64,000 bases of DNA from Brachyhypopomus gauderio (taxonomy: Eukaryota > Chordata > Actinopteri > Gymnotiformes > Hypopomidae), in assembly GCF_052324685.1 (NCBI RefSeq), contig NC_135212.1:20568048-20632047 (forward strand), read 5' to 3'. Shown here one piece after another: positions 31,501 through 55,495 of this stretch. Both the position numbers and the translations under genes were made by a program. The stretch's first letter is position 1; every line of letters begins with the position of its first letter. The notes beneath the pieces are model-generated. The model made no database searches, had not been told where the DNA came from, and saw only the letters and a list, made by a program, of their open reading frames with translations.

Positions 31501-33230
31501 CTCCTGGCCACTGGAGTACAACAACAATTTAAAAAAAAAAAGCTCATTGGCATGAATGCCTTCATTTGGATGATAAATATAGCAGCATGTCCTTGTGTAA
31601 ACCAGCCTGTGTTGATAAAGACTTTAAATCAGTAACAGCTGGGTAACTACGAGTCAGTCATTTTTTCTTTAAAATGGCATTGTTTCTCCCTCCAGAGTTA
31701 ATCTTCGTTGTCTTTTCATTCTCTGCTGTGCTGAAATGCATCAGCTCACGTGCGTGGGGATTGCAGTAAAAGTGTCACGTGACTGAAACGTGCCTGTAAC
31801 ACTCCCGTGAGGGGGGGGGGGATACAGAATTTGCAGCGTGACATCATTTACCCCTATAGATCTGCAGACGATAAGCTTGTCAAAATTTACATCGTCTGCC
31901 CGAGCTTTTTCCCGTTTAAACAGTGCGCCATTACTCGGAACTAAACAGGTTAGACCAGCCCGTGCGTCTTCTCCTACAGTCATGTTTCCTGTTATTTCAG
32001 CAGCCAACTAAGCGTATCGGGCCGTTACACGCGTGCACGCCCTGTCCTTCCCTGCCCAGCGGAGCAGACAGCCTTACAGCGCGGCTGGAATGTGAGACTC
32101 AGCGGTCTCTTTGTTTGGCTTCTGCTCACAGTGGTTTGTTAATTAGAACAGGGCTCCTCCCTGCCTCTCGATGAACAAGGCCCGTCATGTTAGCACTTGA
32201 AACAACGATGTTCGCTTGTTTTGCCTCCCTTGACTCGCAGCGACAAGGGTCATCAGCGCTCTAGTTGCATCAGCGGGAAATGAATGAATGTAAATACTTT
32301 TCTTTTTCTTTTTTTAGATAGGTGAAGCATTAATTGTTTTCATTGGGTGATGGAAGGAGCATCTTCCCTCGTCGACTGGAGCACTGTGGGATAATTGGGG
32401 TGCAGGGCATCAGTGATAATCGTGTAGCGTGTCTTCAGTGATCGTGATCAGAAAGGCCATGGTCCTAAAAGGCCCATGATTATTACACTTACCCTCCCAA
32501 AACCGCTGACTGGTCGATCGGTCCCGTTTGTGTTTAGGTCTGTCGCACGAGCAGAACATGGCGAAGATGAGGTTGCTCACCTTCATGGGCATGGCCGTGG
32601 AGATGAAGGAGATCTCCTTCGACACGATGCAGCTGGAGCTGCAGATCGGTGCTGAAGACGTTGAGGCCTTCGTCATTGACGGTGCGGATCCGGGACTGCT
32701 GTGGCGGGTGGTTGGGATTGAGCTTCCAAGAGGAGCTTCTTTAACCATCCAGGACGCCTCAACACAGCGCTCTATTTCCATGAGTGTAATGTGTTTTTTT
32801 TTCTTCTTCTTCTTTTCCAAGCTGTCCGGACCAAAATGGTCTACTGCAAAATCGACCAGACGCAGCGGAGGGTTGTAGTCAGGTAAGAGTATTAAACGTT
32901 TTGTACATTTTTGCTTCTTTAAACCTGTGGTTAAGGGGGGGGTCCCTGATTTAGATTCATTAATACTGCAGGACCTTAGCTATGTGTTTTCCTTAAGGAA
33001 GTCCATGCCTTCAGAGCTGTTTTGTTGTTGTTGTTTTGTTGTTGTTGTTGTTTTTCTGGCTGTTTCCTGTCTGTTCCCACTGATTTGCCCCCTCTGCCCC
33101 ACACAGCCACAGCACCCACCGCACCTTTGGCAAACAACAATGGCAGCAGCTTTACGACAGCCTTAGTGCCTGGAAGCTGAACCTGGTGACGGTGAAGTCC
33201 AGCCTGCAGGCCCTCTCGCCCACCACCTGA
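28553..33230 (+). CDS. eif3m: Eukaryotic translation initiation factor 3 subunit M (complete, 11 exons)
   Basis: eIF3m is a PCI-domain subunit of the cytoplasmic eIF3 complex, which loads mRNA onto the 40S ribosome. Exons: 28553-28594, 29171-29303, 29413-29551, 29896-30019, 30141-30235, 30315-30398, 30488-30587, 31000-31081, 32538-32681, 32822-32882, 33107-33230. The sum is 1128 nt, giving 375 residues, close to the 374 of human. It starts [14 protein letters not shown]. Family blocks include [40 protein letters not shown] and the PCI part [20 protein letters not shown]; it ends SLQALSPTT. The intron after exon 8 (31082-32537) is the longest and carries a possible dispersed repeat at 31275-31520. 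A (TGTC)n run lies between exons 6 and 7. The next gene, prrg4, starts 2.8 kb downstream on the same strand. Confidence 0.97.
30411..30453. repeat. (TGTC)n tandem repeat in eif3m intron 6
   Basis: Imperfect tctg/tccc units beginning about 12 bp past the exon-6 donor and filling nearly half of this roughly 90-bp intron. Confidence 0.85.
31275..31520. repeat. Possible dispersed repeat in eif3m intron 8
   Basis: GC-richer block with sharp edges (from gcagcccgagaggctgaggg to ggagtacaacaac, then an A-run). The trailing A-run and changed composition suggest a retroposed element, but no family was recognised. Confidence 0.3.
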
Positions 33231-33290
33231 GCCCGCCTGGCCACTGCAGCCACCCCCACTTGTTTTTATATATATATTACACCCACATTC

Positions 33291-33296
33291 AATAAA
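33291..33296 (+). terminator. eif3m: Polyadenylation signal AATAAA, eif3m
   Basis: Canonical signal 61 nt past the eif3m stop, preceded by an AT-rich tata stretch and followed by a GT-rich stretch. Confidence 0.85.
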
Positions 33297-33319
33297 AGAC
33301 AATAATGACCGTATTGATT

Positions 33320-36087
33320 TCATCGACCGGTTGTGGTTTTATTGATTTGTGTTTGTTTTGCTGCTGACTTGCGTGGCCCGCGTTAGTGCCTCGGTTGGGA
33401 TTTGTGTCTGAGGCTTTAGTCTTGACCTCATCGAAGACCCAAGGGGGTGTGGTTCAGGGTGACTGCCGTCCGCGGGGGTTGTCAGGTTTACGGGAAGATG
33501 GGCTAACGTGCTCCGAATGTATCCACTGGTCCCGCTGGATCCTGTTAGGCACACTTCAGAGACATGCAGGAATTGAACATGTCGGCCAAGTGTGTAGTTA
33601 TTGCAAAGACTTGCTTTAAAAGGGAGTTCTTTATGATTTCTCTTTGAACAAAATTGCATGGCGTTCTGTGTGCCAGTGATTAATGCACGTGCTATGCATG
33701 CTCACGCCTCGTTTGGCACATGACGCCATGCACTTCTGGAAAATGTTACATCTTTTATATCTCAGAGGTATGTAGTAGTTTATTTTAGAAAGCATTAAAC
33801 TGTGAGAATGATATGGGTTTGTGATTGGGGGTAAAGACAGAAACCCCATTTTGTCTGTTCGCTGCAGACGCCCTGCTCCGTTCCATTTATTTACAGCATG
33901 TCGCTCAGCGTTTTAAATGACTGCAAAGCCCATGAGCCCGCCAGCACTTTCCCTGTGAACTCGACCTCGCGTTGGTGTGAGCGGGACATGACAAGCTGTG
34001 CGAGACAAATGTGGCTTCGCCGAGCCACGTGCAGCACCACGGTGACCAGCAGGTCTGCTTTCTCACACCCTCCTGTCACACGCCGTAACAGTTCATATGA
34101 TGTGCTGCTGAGATTAAGCAGTTAAGATCCATTTCTCCACCTCTGTGCACCGTGCCATTTTGTGACCTTGGTTTATCAGCATCTAATGCAGGTAACGTGT
34201 TTCAGAACTGGTAAATGGGATGTGTGATGGTTTCTTATTACTTCAAATAAGGGACTTTCACAACTTTCATTGCAAAATATATTTGTGTGATTTTTTTTTT
34301 CCTTTTGCTTTTACTGAACAACCCTACGTTTTTGTCTTTCTCACGTGCATTATGATTTAATGAAGCATTTAGCTTTCAGTGTGTTTACTCCAGACAAACG
34401 TATCCCATTCAATCAGCTCCAGTGTTTACGTTCATATACTTGAGAGCGGTGGCATCGTTCCAGTGCTGTAAAACTCCAAAAGTGCAACAGAAGGCAGTTC
34501 CCACTGTTGAGAAATGATCCCTTCTCCAGAACCCAGTAACTGGTCTTCTACTGGAGATAAAGTGAGGAATTCCGCGTTCACATCAGGACCCGGGTGTGCG
34601 TTTGTGGCTCGGTGCAGATAGGGGCTGCTTAACAGCATCAACATTCTTCAGTCCTACTTGAGTACTCTAACAATGTCCAGACACTCGTGCGGGGACATGG
34701 GAGAATCCGTGTGGTCTATTACTGTTCAATTGGCACCAGTCTCCAAAGAGCCAGAAACATGTTAATGCCTTTGCATGAAGAGCAATTTATTGGCAGGAGA
34801 TCTTTTGAGGCACTAACAGGATATTTGTTCTGCTGTGTAGATGTTTGGTCATGAGAATTGTGTGAATGTTCTGTGAAGCTCATACAGAAATATAAACTGA
34901 CTTTCAGTGTGTTATGCTGATGTTTCATCTTTGCCGGGCCATAAATTAAAACACAACAGCCATAAACCTAATCTTTCAGCTTTTTAATACCATGAGAACA
35001 TTTTCTGATATTTGTTTTTTAACACGCTGAGGTTATTATATTAAGTTATGAATATGGGGGCAAAGGTCAGTCTGCAAGCGCGCACAGGAGTAATGAGAGT
35101 TCATGCCGTGAGATCACTAAAGATACCTGAAAATAAGAAAAAAATACTCATTAATTAAGGTTTTCGTTATAATGTATATAAACAGAGGCATATAATCAGT
35201 AAAATCGTATTTTTAAAAGCGGTAATTTGCCCTTGATCAATTTTTTTGAGCGGGGGTGTGTCTCATGAACATTAAAAGTCACACCAAACACTTTCACTGC
35301 CCCCTAGTGGTTCACTTGACGTCGAGGTCTTGGACTTTAGATTAACCACTCGTATTACAACGTTTCCGGCTTGATATATCTACTAACACACTAAAACGAT
35401 CTAGGTTAATGTAGGCCACGTTAAAATAGTGTCATTTATCTGATATTTATTTTAATGACTAAAAGTTCATGAGGGTGGCTAATAGAATCTGATTGTGGTG
35501 TTTGTTGTGGTGTCGGCGCGTTGCTGGATGTGTCGGGTCTGGACCAGTCCTACCTGTCCTGCCTTCCCTACCTGTCCTTATATACTTCTCTAGGTAAGAA
35601 CATCGACTCGTTCTGTCTGCATAGGTGCTTCATTATAACGCAGGTGGTGAGGTCAGAATTTTCTTGCTGGTAAACAGAAACTTCCCGGAACACAATGATC
35701 TGTTGGCTAAAGCGATAATGCCAATAAACGCGTTTATAAGGAATTACCAAACGCCGGAACACCAGACCGAAATTAAAACGTAAGTTGTTCGTTTTTATTT
35801 TGTTTGGTGACCTAACCAGCGTTTATTCGAACGTCTTAAAAACAACACTTTCGACTTTGTATAATAATTTTTCTATGAGATTTGGAAAGAACAGCGGTTT
35901 AATTTCGGTCTGTATATAAATGTTTCACCAAAACCCAAACCATTGTAGTCATTTGGACTACAAGTTTTTTAAGTTTATCTAGTTTTTCAAAGCCGCGACT
36001 GACAGGCCCGACATGCGCGTGGGGTGAAGTGTGGGCTGCTGTCATTTGACGGATTCCCCCATTTTTCTGTTTTTCAGCTAAATAGAA
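33320..36087. other. Interval between eif3m and prrg4; 5' non-coding part of prrg4
   Basis: No supported coding exon was seen, although human CCDC73 occupies this position. The right end should hold the prrg4 promoter and a 5' untranslated exon; the acceptor ttttcag at 36071-36077 precedes the coding exon. Short ORFs here show no recognisable protein. Confidence 0.55.
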
Positions 36088-39000
36088 ATGCTTACATTGC
36101 TACTTGTGCTGTACAATCTCGGATATTGTGGACAGTGTGTGTTTGCCAGGAACACTAAGAGTTCGGAGCTAGAAGAGAGAAAATCAGGTGAGCTTTCCGT
36201 TTGGGTCGCTCCAGAGTTTACCTCAGCTCTGCTCTAGTGCCCCGGCCCCGGCACGGTGTGACTGCCGGTCTACTGATCCACAGACGCTCCGGTTAAACCT
36301 ATTCAAACTTAAAAATGCATTTTTTTATGCATAAAGTGGTCATCATAAATCACAAATGTGATGCTGTTCTCCCTGTACAGTGTTTATGGATGGGCAGGAC
36401 GCCAGCGTTTTCCTAGGACGCAACCTGCTGTACAACCGATTCGACTTTGAAATGTTCACTCCTGGTAATTTGGAGAGGGAGTGTATCGAAGAGGTTTGCG
36501 ACTACGAGGAAGCTAGGGAGTGCTTTGAGGATATTCCTGCTACAGTTGAGTAAAACTCTGCTCGACAGACAGAACAAGCGTCATATTAAAGTTTAGTACC
36601 TTCATTATACATTATATACAAGTAATTCTCATCATCATTTTACAAGTTATCACTATTGATTGTCTTTTTAGCTCTTAAAACATATCTTTCACACTAATAC
36701 ATGTGTTTTATATATAGTTTAACATGCGAGACTAATATGCAGATGTATGCTCTATTAGTTGTATTTATGTATTATGTATATTATCTGTTTAATATAGGTC
36801 TGCTTACGTTTCATTACATTTTGTCTGTTCTCAATAGGATATTTTCTGGAAGAAGTACACAGAAAGTAAGTTTGAGCTCTCACTAGGTTTTAGACACACT
36901 TTTCTTCTACTGTTCACCTCACTAGTAGTATTATAACAAATGCAACAATTATAAATCCGTAGTTGAAAGCGAAACTACAATCTCGTCATCTGTATACAGT
37001 ACACATCTTCAAAAGCCTTTTAGTAGTACGTCAAAGAAGTACGTACTACTTCGGCACACATCTGAGAGTCGATCTGCTCGCCTGGGTGGTGCTTGCGTGT
37101 AATCACCTGTGGGTGGCTCATACCATTGATGTCATGAAACTCATTGCCATGTGACTGTTGTTGAATCCTGGGGATGTGGCTCTTTGCCATTTTAAGGAAT
37201 GATTATGCCCATATCTTCATAATTGTAAATAATTGTAAATAATAACAACATAGGCAACAAATGGAATGTGTCTTTACCCACTAAGTTACTACCCTTCACT
37301 TATGCACTGGTGGTATATTACAATGTCATGTAAGATTCTTGGTTTTCAGTGTTGTACAATTGTATTCCATATTTTGAGTCTCATGACCACATATTTGAAT
37401 ATTTAAATCTACCAATACATGTTGTTGGAACTTAATCTCTGTCACCAAATATTGTCCAAAACTATTCACATTGCCTTTTTGTTTTTTCAAAGATGTTGAA
37501 AGGTTGCTTAACTTCACCTTTCACCTACATATAAGTTCACTTGCATATACAAAACTTTCTAGTGTCTATCGATAACACAGGCAGAGTCTAACCATTCTCT
37601 AATGTTAAAAGTTACTGTTTAAGTCTATTGTAAACCAGAGTTCTAGTAATCAGATGATAGGTTAATATCACCTGGAAAATGTTATAGCAGTAATATTGGA
37701 GTTAATTTTGAGTGTGTTTTACAGGTCACAGTCAGCAACCGCCCAAACTCGATGTGACTGCCATATTGGTTGGAGTAATAGCAGGAGGAGTAGCCATGAT
37801 CATAGTGGGAATCCTCATCTGGTATTCCTGTCAGAAAAAGTGCAAACACAATGGATTCACAGGGTAAGGGCTTACGCCAACAGCATCACAGAGCTGGGGA
37901 GTCTGTCAGTTTAAAGCACACAAGAGGGTTAGCTTAAGGAAAGCTGTATCTTTTTGAGATAATATTCTTATTCAGATAAGAATATCCAAATATCACATTT
38001 GGAAAACTGAACTGCTATATAAATCCCAGACTTTCTATAATGAGCGTTTTGTTTCCTGACCAGAAATAAGCTGATTGTATACTTTGTGTGTGTGTGTGTG
38101 TTTGGTGTTGCGATACAGTCCCATCAGGACCCGGTCGAGGCGCAGCAATGCCTCTGTGATTATCAGGCGTCTGGAGGAGGTCTCCCTGCACCCCATATCT
38201 CCTCCACACTCTTCAGATGGCCTGGACCCCCATGGTCTCCCCACGTATGAGCAGGCCATTACTAGGACAGGACCACACGATGCTCCACCACCACCGTATC
38301 CAGGGTACACACACGCATGCACATACAGACATATTGTATCGTAAGGCTTTATTTAAAATGCATGTTGGTCAGCTGCACAGTTCTAAACAGAGCTTGTAGT
38401 TCAGGAGGTCAAGGAGATGTTGATCATGTGGGACAGAGACTAGACTCATGTTAATGTGAGGCACAGTGCAAAAAAAAACCAAACCAAGCAGGGGAACAGC
38501 ACACTCAGGTGATGGGTGTGAGGGTCTGAATTCACAGCACACTCAGGTGATGGGTGTGAGGGTCTGAATTCACAGCACACTCAGGTGATGGGTGTGAGGG
38601 TCTGAATTCACAGCACACTCAGGTGATGGGTGTGAGGGTCTGAATTCACAGCACACTCAGGTGATGGGTGTGAGGGTCTGAATTCACAGCACACTCAGGT
38701 GATGGGTGTGAGGGTCTGAATTCACAGCACACTCAGGTGATGGGTGTGAGGGTCTGAATTCACAGCACACTCAGGTGATGGGTGTGAGGGTCTGAATTCA
38801 CAGCACACTCAGGTGATGGGTGTGAGGGTCTGAATTCACAGCACACTCAGGTGATGGGTGTGAGGGTCTGAATTCTCATCGCAGGATCATAGACGCTAAA
38901 ATAAGAAAAAACTACAATGCTGCTACACAGCAAAGTGCTGTTAAGAGTATTGAAATGTGATTTAGTTTATGTTTATTGTTGTTTGTTATGTTTATTGTTA

Positions 39001-40527
39001 AGATTGTTTTACTAAGACTTGAACAAAATTATTTGTTTTCAGAAAATAACATTTAAAGGAAAGCTATGGTGATAGCTGTTTATTAATGTAGTTATTTGAG
39101 CTCAATTTGATATGTTGCATTAACTGAACTGATTTTAAAGTTGTAACTTAAATATACAACACATTTGTAAAAGAGTGTATTATCAAAACACGTGAGATTA
39201 AAGTACTTGCAGCAAGATAGTGTGTAAAAGCACAAACAGGATGGGGACACCTCTGGTTTTAATAACTTGATAACTGATAAAAGTTCAAAGAAAACATTTT
39301 GGGTTTTTGCAGAGAGACCCAATTGTATTCTGTAAATACTAAAAACAATATAATGTGATGCCTGCAACACACTCAAAGTTTTGGATGGACTCAAAATACA
39401 AGTGGGGCTATATAAGTTCTTGAAGGTTCCACAATTAGCAGTTTAACTGGTAACAGGTGAGGTCATCAAAATTAAGCATAACGGGAGCATACGTTAGGCT
39501 CCCCCCTCGCCAGGGAGGATGGGTCACGGTTCAACAATTTATGTCAAAGTGGTGAGAGAATTGTCAGTCAGTTCAAAGACAATGTTTCACAGATTGTAAA
39601 GAATTTAGGTCTTTCACTATCTACATTTCATAATGTCATAAAAACATTCAGGGAATCTGGGGAAACGCATAAAGGCCAAAGATGGGAGCCATTGTTGGTG
39701 ATACTGGTTGAGACACCATCATGCTACTGTGATGTACTGTGATGTGCTTGGGAGGACTTTGGAAAATAATTATCACTTAATGACAGTCAGTTGCTGCATC
39801 TAGAAGTGCAACCTGAAACCGTATTATGCAAAGTGGGAGCCATATATACATTTTGCATAGAAGTGCCAGCAAATTCTCTGGGCCCGAGGTCGCCTGAGAT
39901 GGACCATAAGACAGTGGGAGTTTGTTCCGTGGCCAGACGAGTCCACGTTTCGGCTCGTTTTTAGGAAAAATGGATGATTGAGTCTATCAACCAAAGATAA
40001 AAATGACCATCCATCCCTACCGATACCAACAAGTGCCAGCATCGGTACCGGTACCTGGGTGAGGACATCAGTGTGCGTGGCATTTGGTGACCACATATTA
40101 GTGAAGTTGCCATTGATGAGGAGGCTTACATTGATGTTTTGGAGAGCTGTTTAGCCATCAAGACGCCGTCCTTTCTCAACCTTCTTTGAGTGCGTTGCAG
40201 GCATCAGTATTTAAATTTGGTCATATTTAAGATATAGAATTTAGTCATCGAAATGACTGAAGATCTTTTCTTTGTCCTTTTGTTAATTTAATAAAGGTTC
40301 AAGTGAATGAACAAATGACAGATTCCAGGTTGCATTTATAGAACATGCGTCAACTATTCTGAAAATGGAGTTTGTATTTTTGACAGATTTAATTTAGTAC
40401 AGTTCTTTCGTGTTCAGCTTATCTTGTATGCTTTGGAGTCTGATTGTTTATAGATTTCTTTTCTGATTCTTTACAAAACAACTCTGTTGTTTTCCACAGG
40501 TCCAGACCAGGCACCCTTCAGCGGTAA
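36088..40527 (+). CDS. prrg4: Proline-rich Gla protein 4, transmembrane (complete, 6 coding exons)
   Basis: PRRG4 is a single-pass membrane protein with an extracellular vitamin-K-dependent Gla domain and a cytoplasmic tail with PPxY motifs for WW-domain partners. Coding exons: 36088-36187, 36381-36544, 36838-36865, 37725-37863, 38119-38304, 40500-40527; 645 nt, 214 residues. A signal peptide begins MLTLLLVLYNLGYCGQC. The Gla region has NRFDFEMFTPGNLERECIEE and CDYEEARECFED, then DIFWKKYTE in a 28-nt mini-exon, the exon pattern of clotting-factor Gla genes. The membrane segment is AILVGVIAGGVAMIIVGILI. The tail has LPTYEQ and PPPPYPG, both kept relative to human. The donor after 36544 (gttgag) is weak but required by phase. 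The last intron holds a 38-bp minisatellite and a Tc1-like relic. The start at 36088 is the ATG that opens the signal peptide. Confidence 0.94.
38084..38102. repeat. Short (GT)n run before a prrg4 acceptor
   Basis: About nine GT units, 16 bp before the exon at 38119. Confidence 0.8.
38496..38874. repeat. 38-bp minisatellite in the last prrg4 intron
   Basis: Ten nearly identical head-to-tail copies of a 38-bp unit containing cacactcaggtgatgggtgt and gagggtctgaattcacag. Each copy has an EcoRI-type gaattc. The very low divergence suggests recent expansion or an array under homogenisation. Confidence 0.95.
39356..40206 (+). mobile_element. Tc1/mariner-like DNA transposon relic
   Basis: About 850 bp bounded by inverted repeats of 23 bp: tgatgcctgcaacacactca at the left (39356) and the reverse complement tgatgcctgcaacgcactca ending at 40206. 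Inside, plus-strand fragments resemble a Tc1-type transposase: a helix-turn-helix-like piece (SQFKDNVSQIVKNLGLSLST, from about 39567), a catalytic-core piece PWPDESTFRLVFRKNG (about 39930) and a degenerate GDHILVKLP-like piece near 40090. Stops and frameshifts break it. It lies in the last prrg4 intron, same strand as prrg4. Confidence 0.75.
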
Positions 40528-41212
40528 CATAAACATGAACTGGCAGTAACGGGGTTGGGTATATTCCCAGACTGAATCATAAAATATAATGTTCATAGTC
40601 ATTTTAAATCCCTGCCATTCCTGTGAACTACAGCACTTGTGGCCACTAATGTTGTCTTTTCAAACTTTATACTAATTGCCATTTTTAAAAAAAACCTATA
40701 TTTTAGCTTCATTTATGGTTGAACCTATTTTGTTAATACATTTTGTTAACAATGGGAGGTTTTGTATATTTTCAGTGACTTAGAAGCAGCTAATTTACCA
40801 AATAATTACATTTGTGAAACAGGCTACGCTGTATGACTAAGAATTACATTAAGCTAACAATACATTTCTCAAGTGTTTTGATGAAGGAAAACAATAGTGA
40901 AACCTGACATACACTACAGAACGCATGTGCCACTTGCTAACTTTAACCTAAAGAACACCAGACTTAACGTTTATCGTCAAGTTTATGGTTGACTGCTACT
41001 AGTTTGAAACGAGTAGGCCTATACCTCTGTAAATGACAATTTATTAATTTAATTTTTTAGTTATTATGTTCTGCAAATTCTTCAAGCGTTTTACGTATAT
41101 CGAGGTGGTCTTGTTCACTATATGTTAATTATTATATGTGAATTTCTTAAACATGTTAATATAATTTGTTTGTCTCGCATTCTTTGTGAACTATTGTGCC
41201 TTTTCCTTAAAA

Positions 41213-41218
41213 AATAAA
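41213..41218 (+). terminator. prrg4: Polyadenylation signal AATAAA, probable prrg4
   Basis: Canonical signal about 690 nt past the prrg4 stop and 480 nt before the qser1 ATG. Confidence 0.65.
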
Positions 41219-41399
41219 AATATATATAAATCGTTGTTGGCCCTATCAGAGTTAATAGTTAATGCTCTGGGTTTGGTTTATAATGAAGATGAATGAACAT
41301 CCGTTACTGAACGTTTTACTTGATATGTTTTATTAACTATTCTATAAACGGCTATGAAAGTGGAGGTGGGTGTGTGGACTACAGTAGAAAAGTGAACAG

Positions 41400-41697
41400 A
41401 ACTTCCAGCCCAATAGTCGGAAGTGCTTCTTGGGAGATGAACCAAAATGGGGACTTGGTCCCAGTGCGGCACAGCCGTGTACAGTTAACTTATTTGTTTT
41501 TTGGGGGGGTTATAGACCGTGATCATATCGCAATCTCTCCCGAAAAGTGTCCAGTGCGGATCCCAACACCCCCCGGACCGCCGCTCGGCACACCGCTCTT
41601 CTAAACACAACCCGGGGAAGATGTGATAGTTTTGTGCCGCCTCACGCTTGGATGTGTCCGTGCTTCACGCAACTCTCTCGGGGAAGCGCATCACCGG
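41400..41697 (+). promoter_or_regulatory. qser1: Probable qser1 promoter and 5' leader
   Basis: Base composition becomes CpG-rich from about 41520 to 41810 around the qser1 first exon. The space between the prrg4 polyA signal and the qser1 ATG is only about 480 bp, so promoter and leader must fit here. The exact start is not visible. Confidence 0.45.
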
Positions 41698-55328
<13,631 letters not shown>

Positions 55329-55489
55329 CCAGCCCTGGGGCGGGGGCTCGCGGACCACCACCCACGGACGGATGGATCCACTGTGGGCCTTGTCCCCTTT
55401 TGAAGCACTAACTGACAGGATGGAGAAGCAGCATTATGAGAAAATGCTAACAGTCGTGGCTGAGGATGGATGTCTGATCTTAGAAGCAT

Positions 55490-55495
55490 AATAAA
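55490..55495 (+). terminator. qser1: Polyadenylation signal AATAAA, qser1
   Basis: Canonical signal 162 nt past the qser1 stop. Confidence 0.75.

Noticed and set aside
38496-38874. CRISPR-like regular repeats
   Set aside because: Units are head-to-tail with no spacers, in a vertebrate intron; this is a minisatellite.
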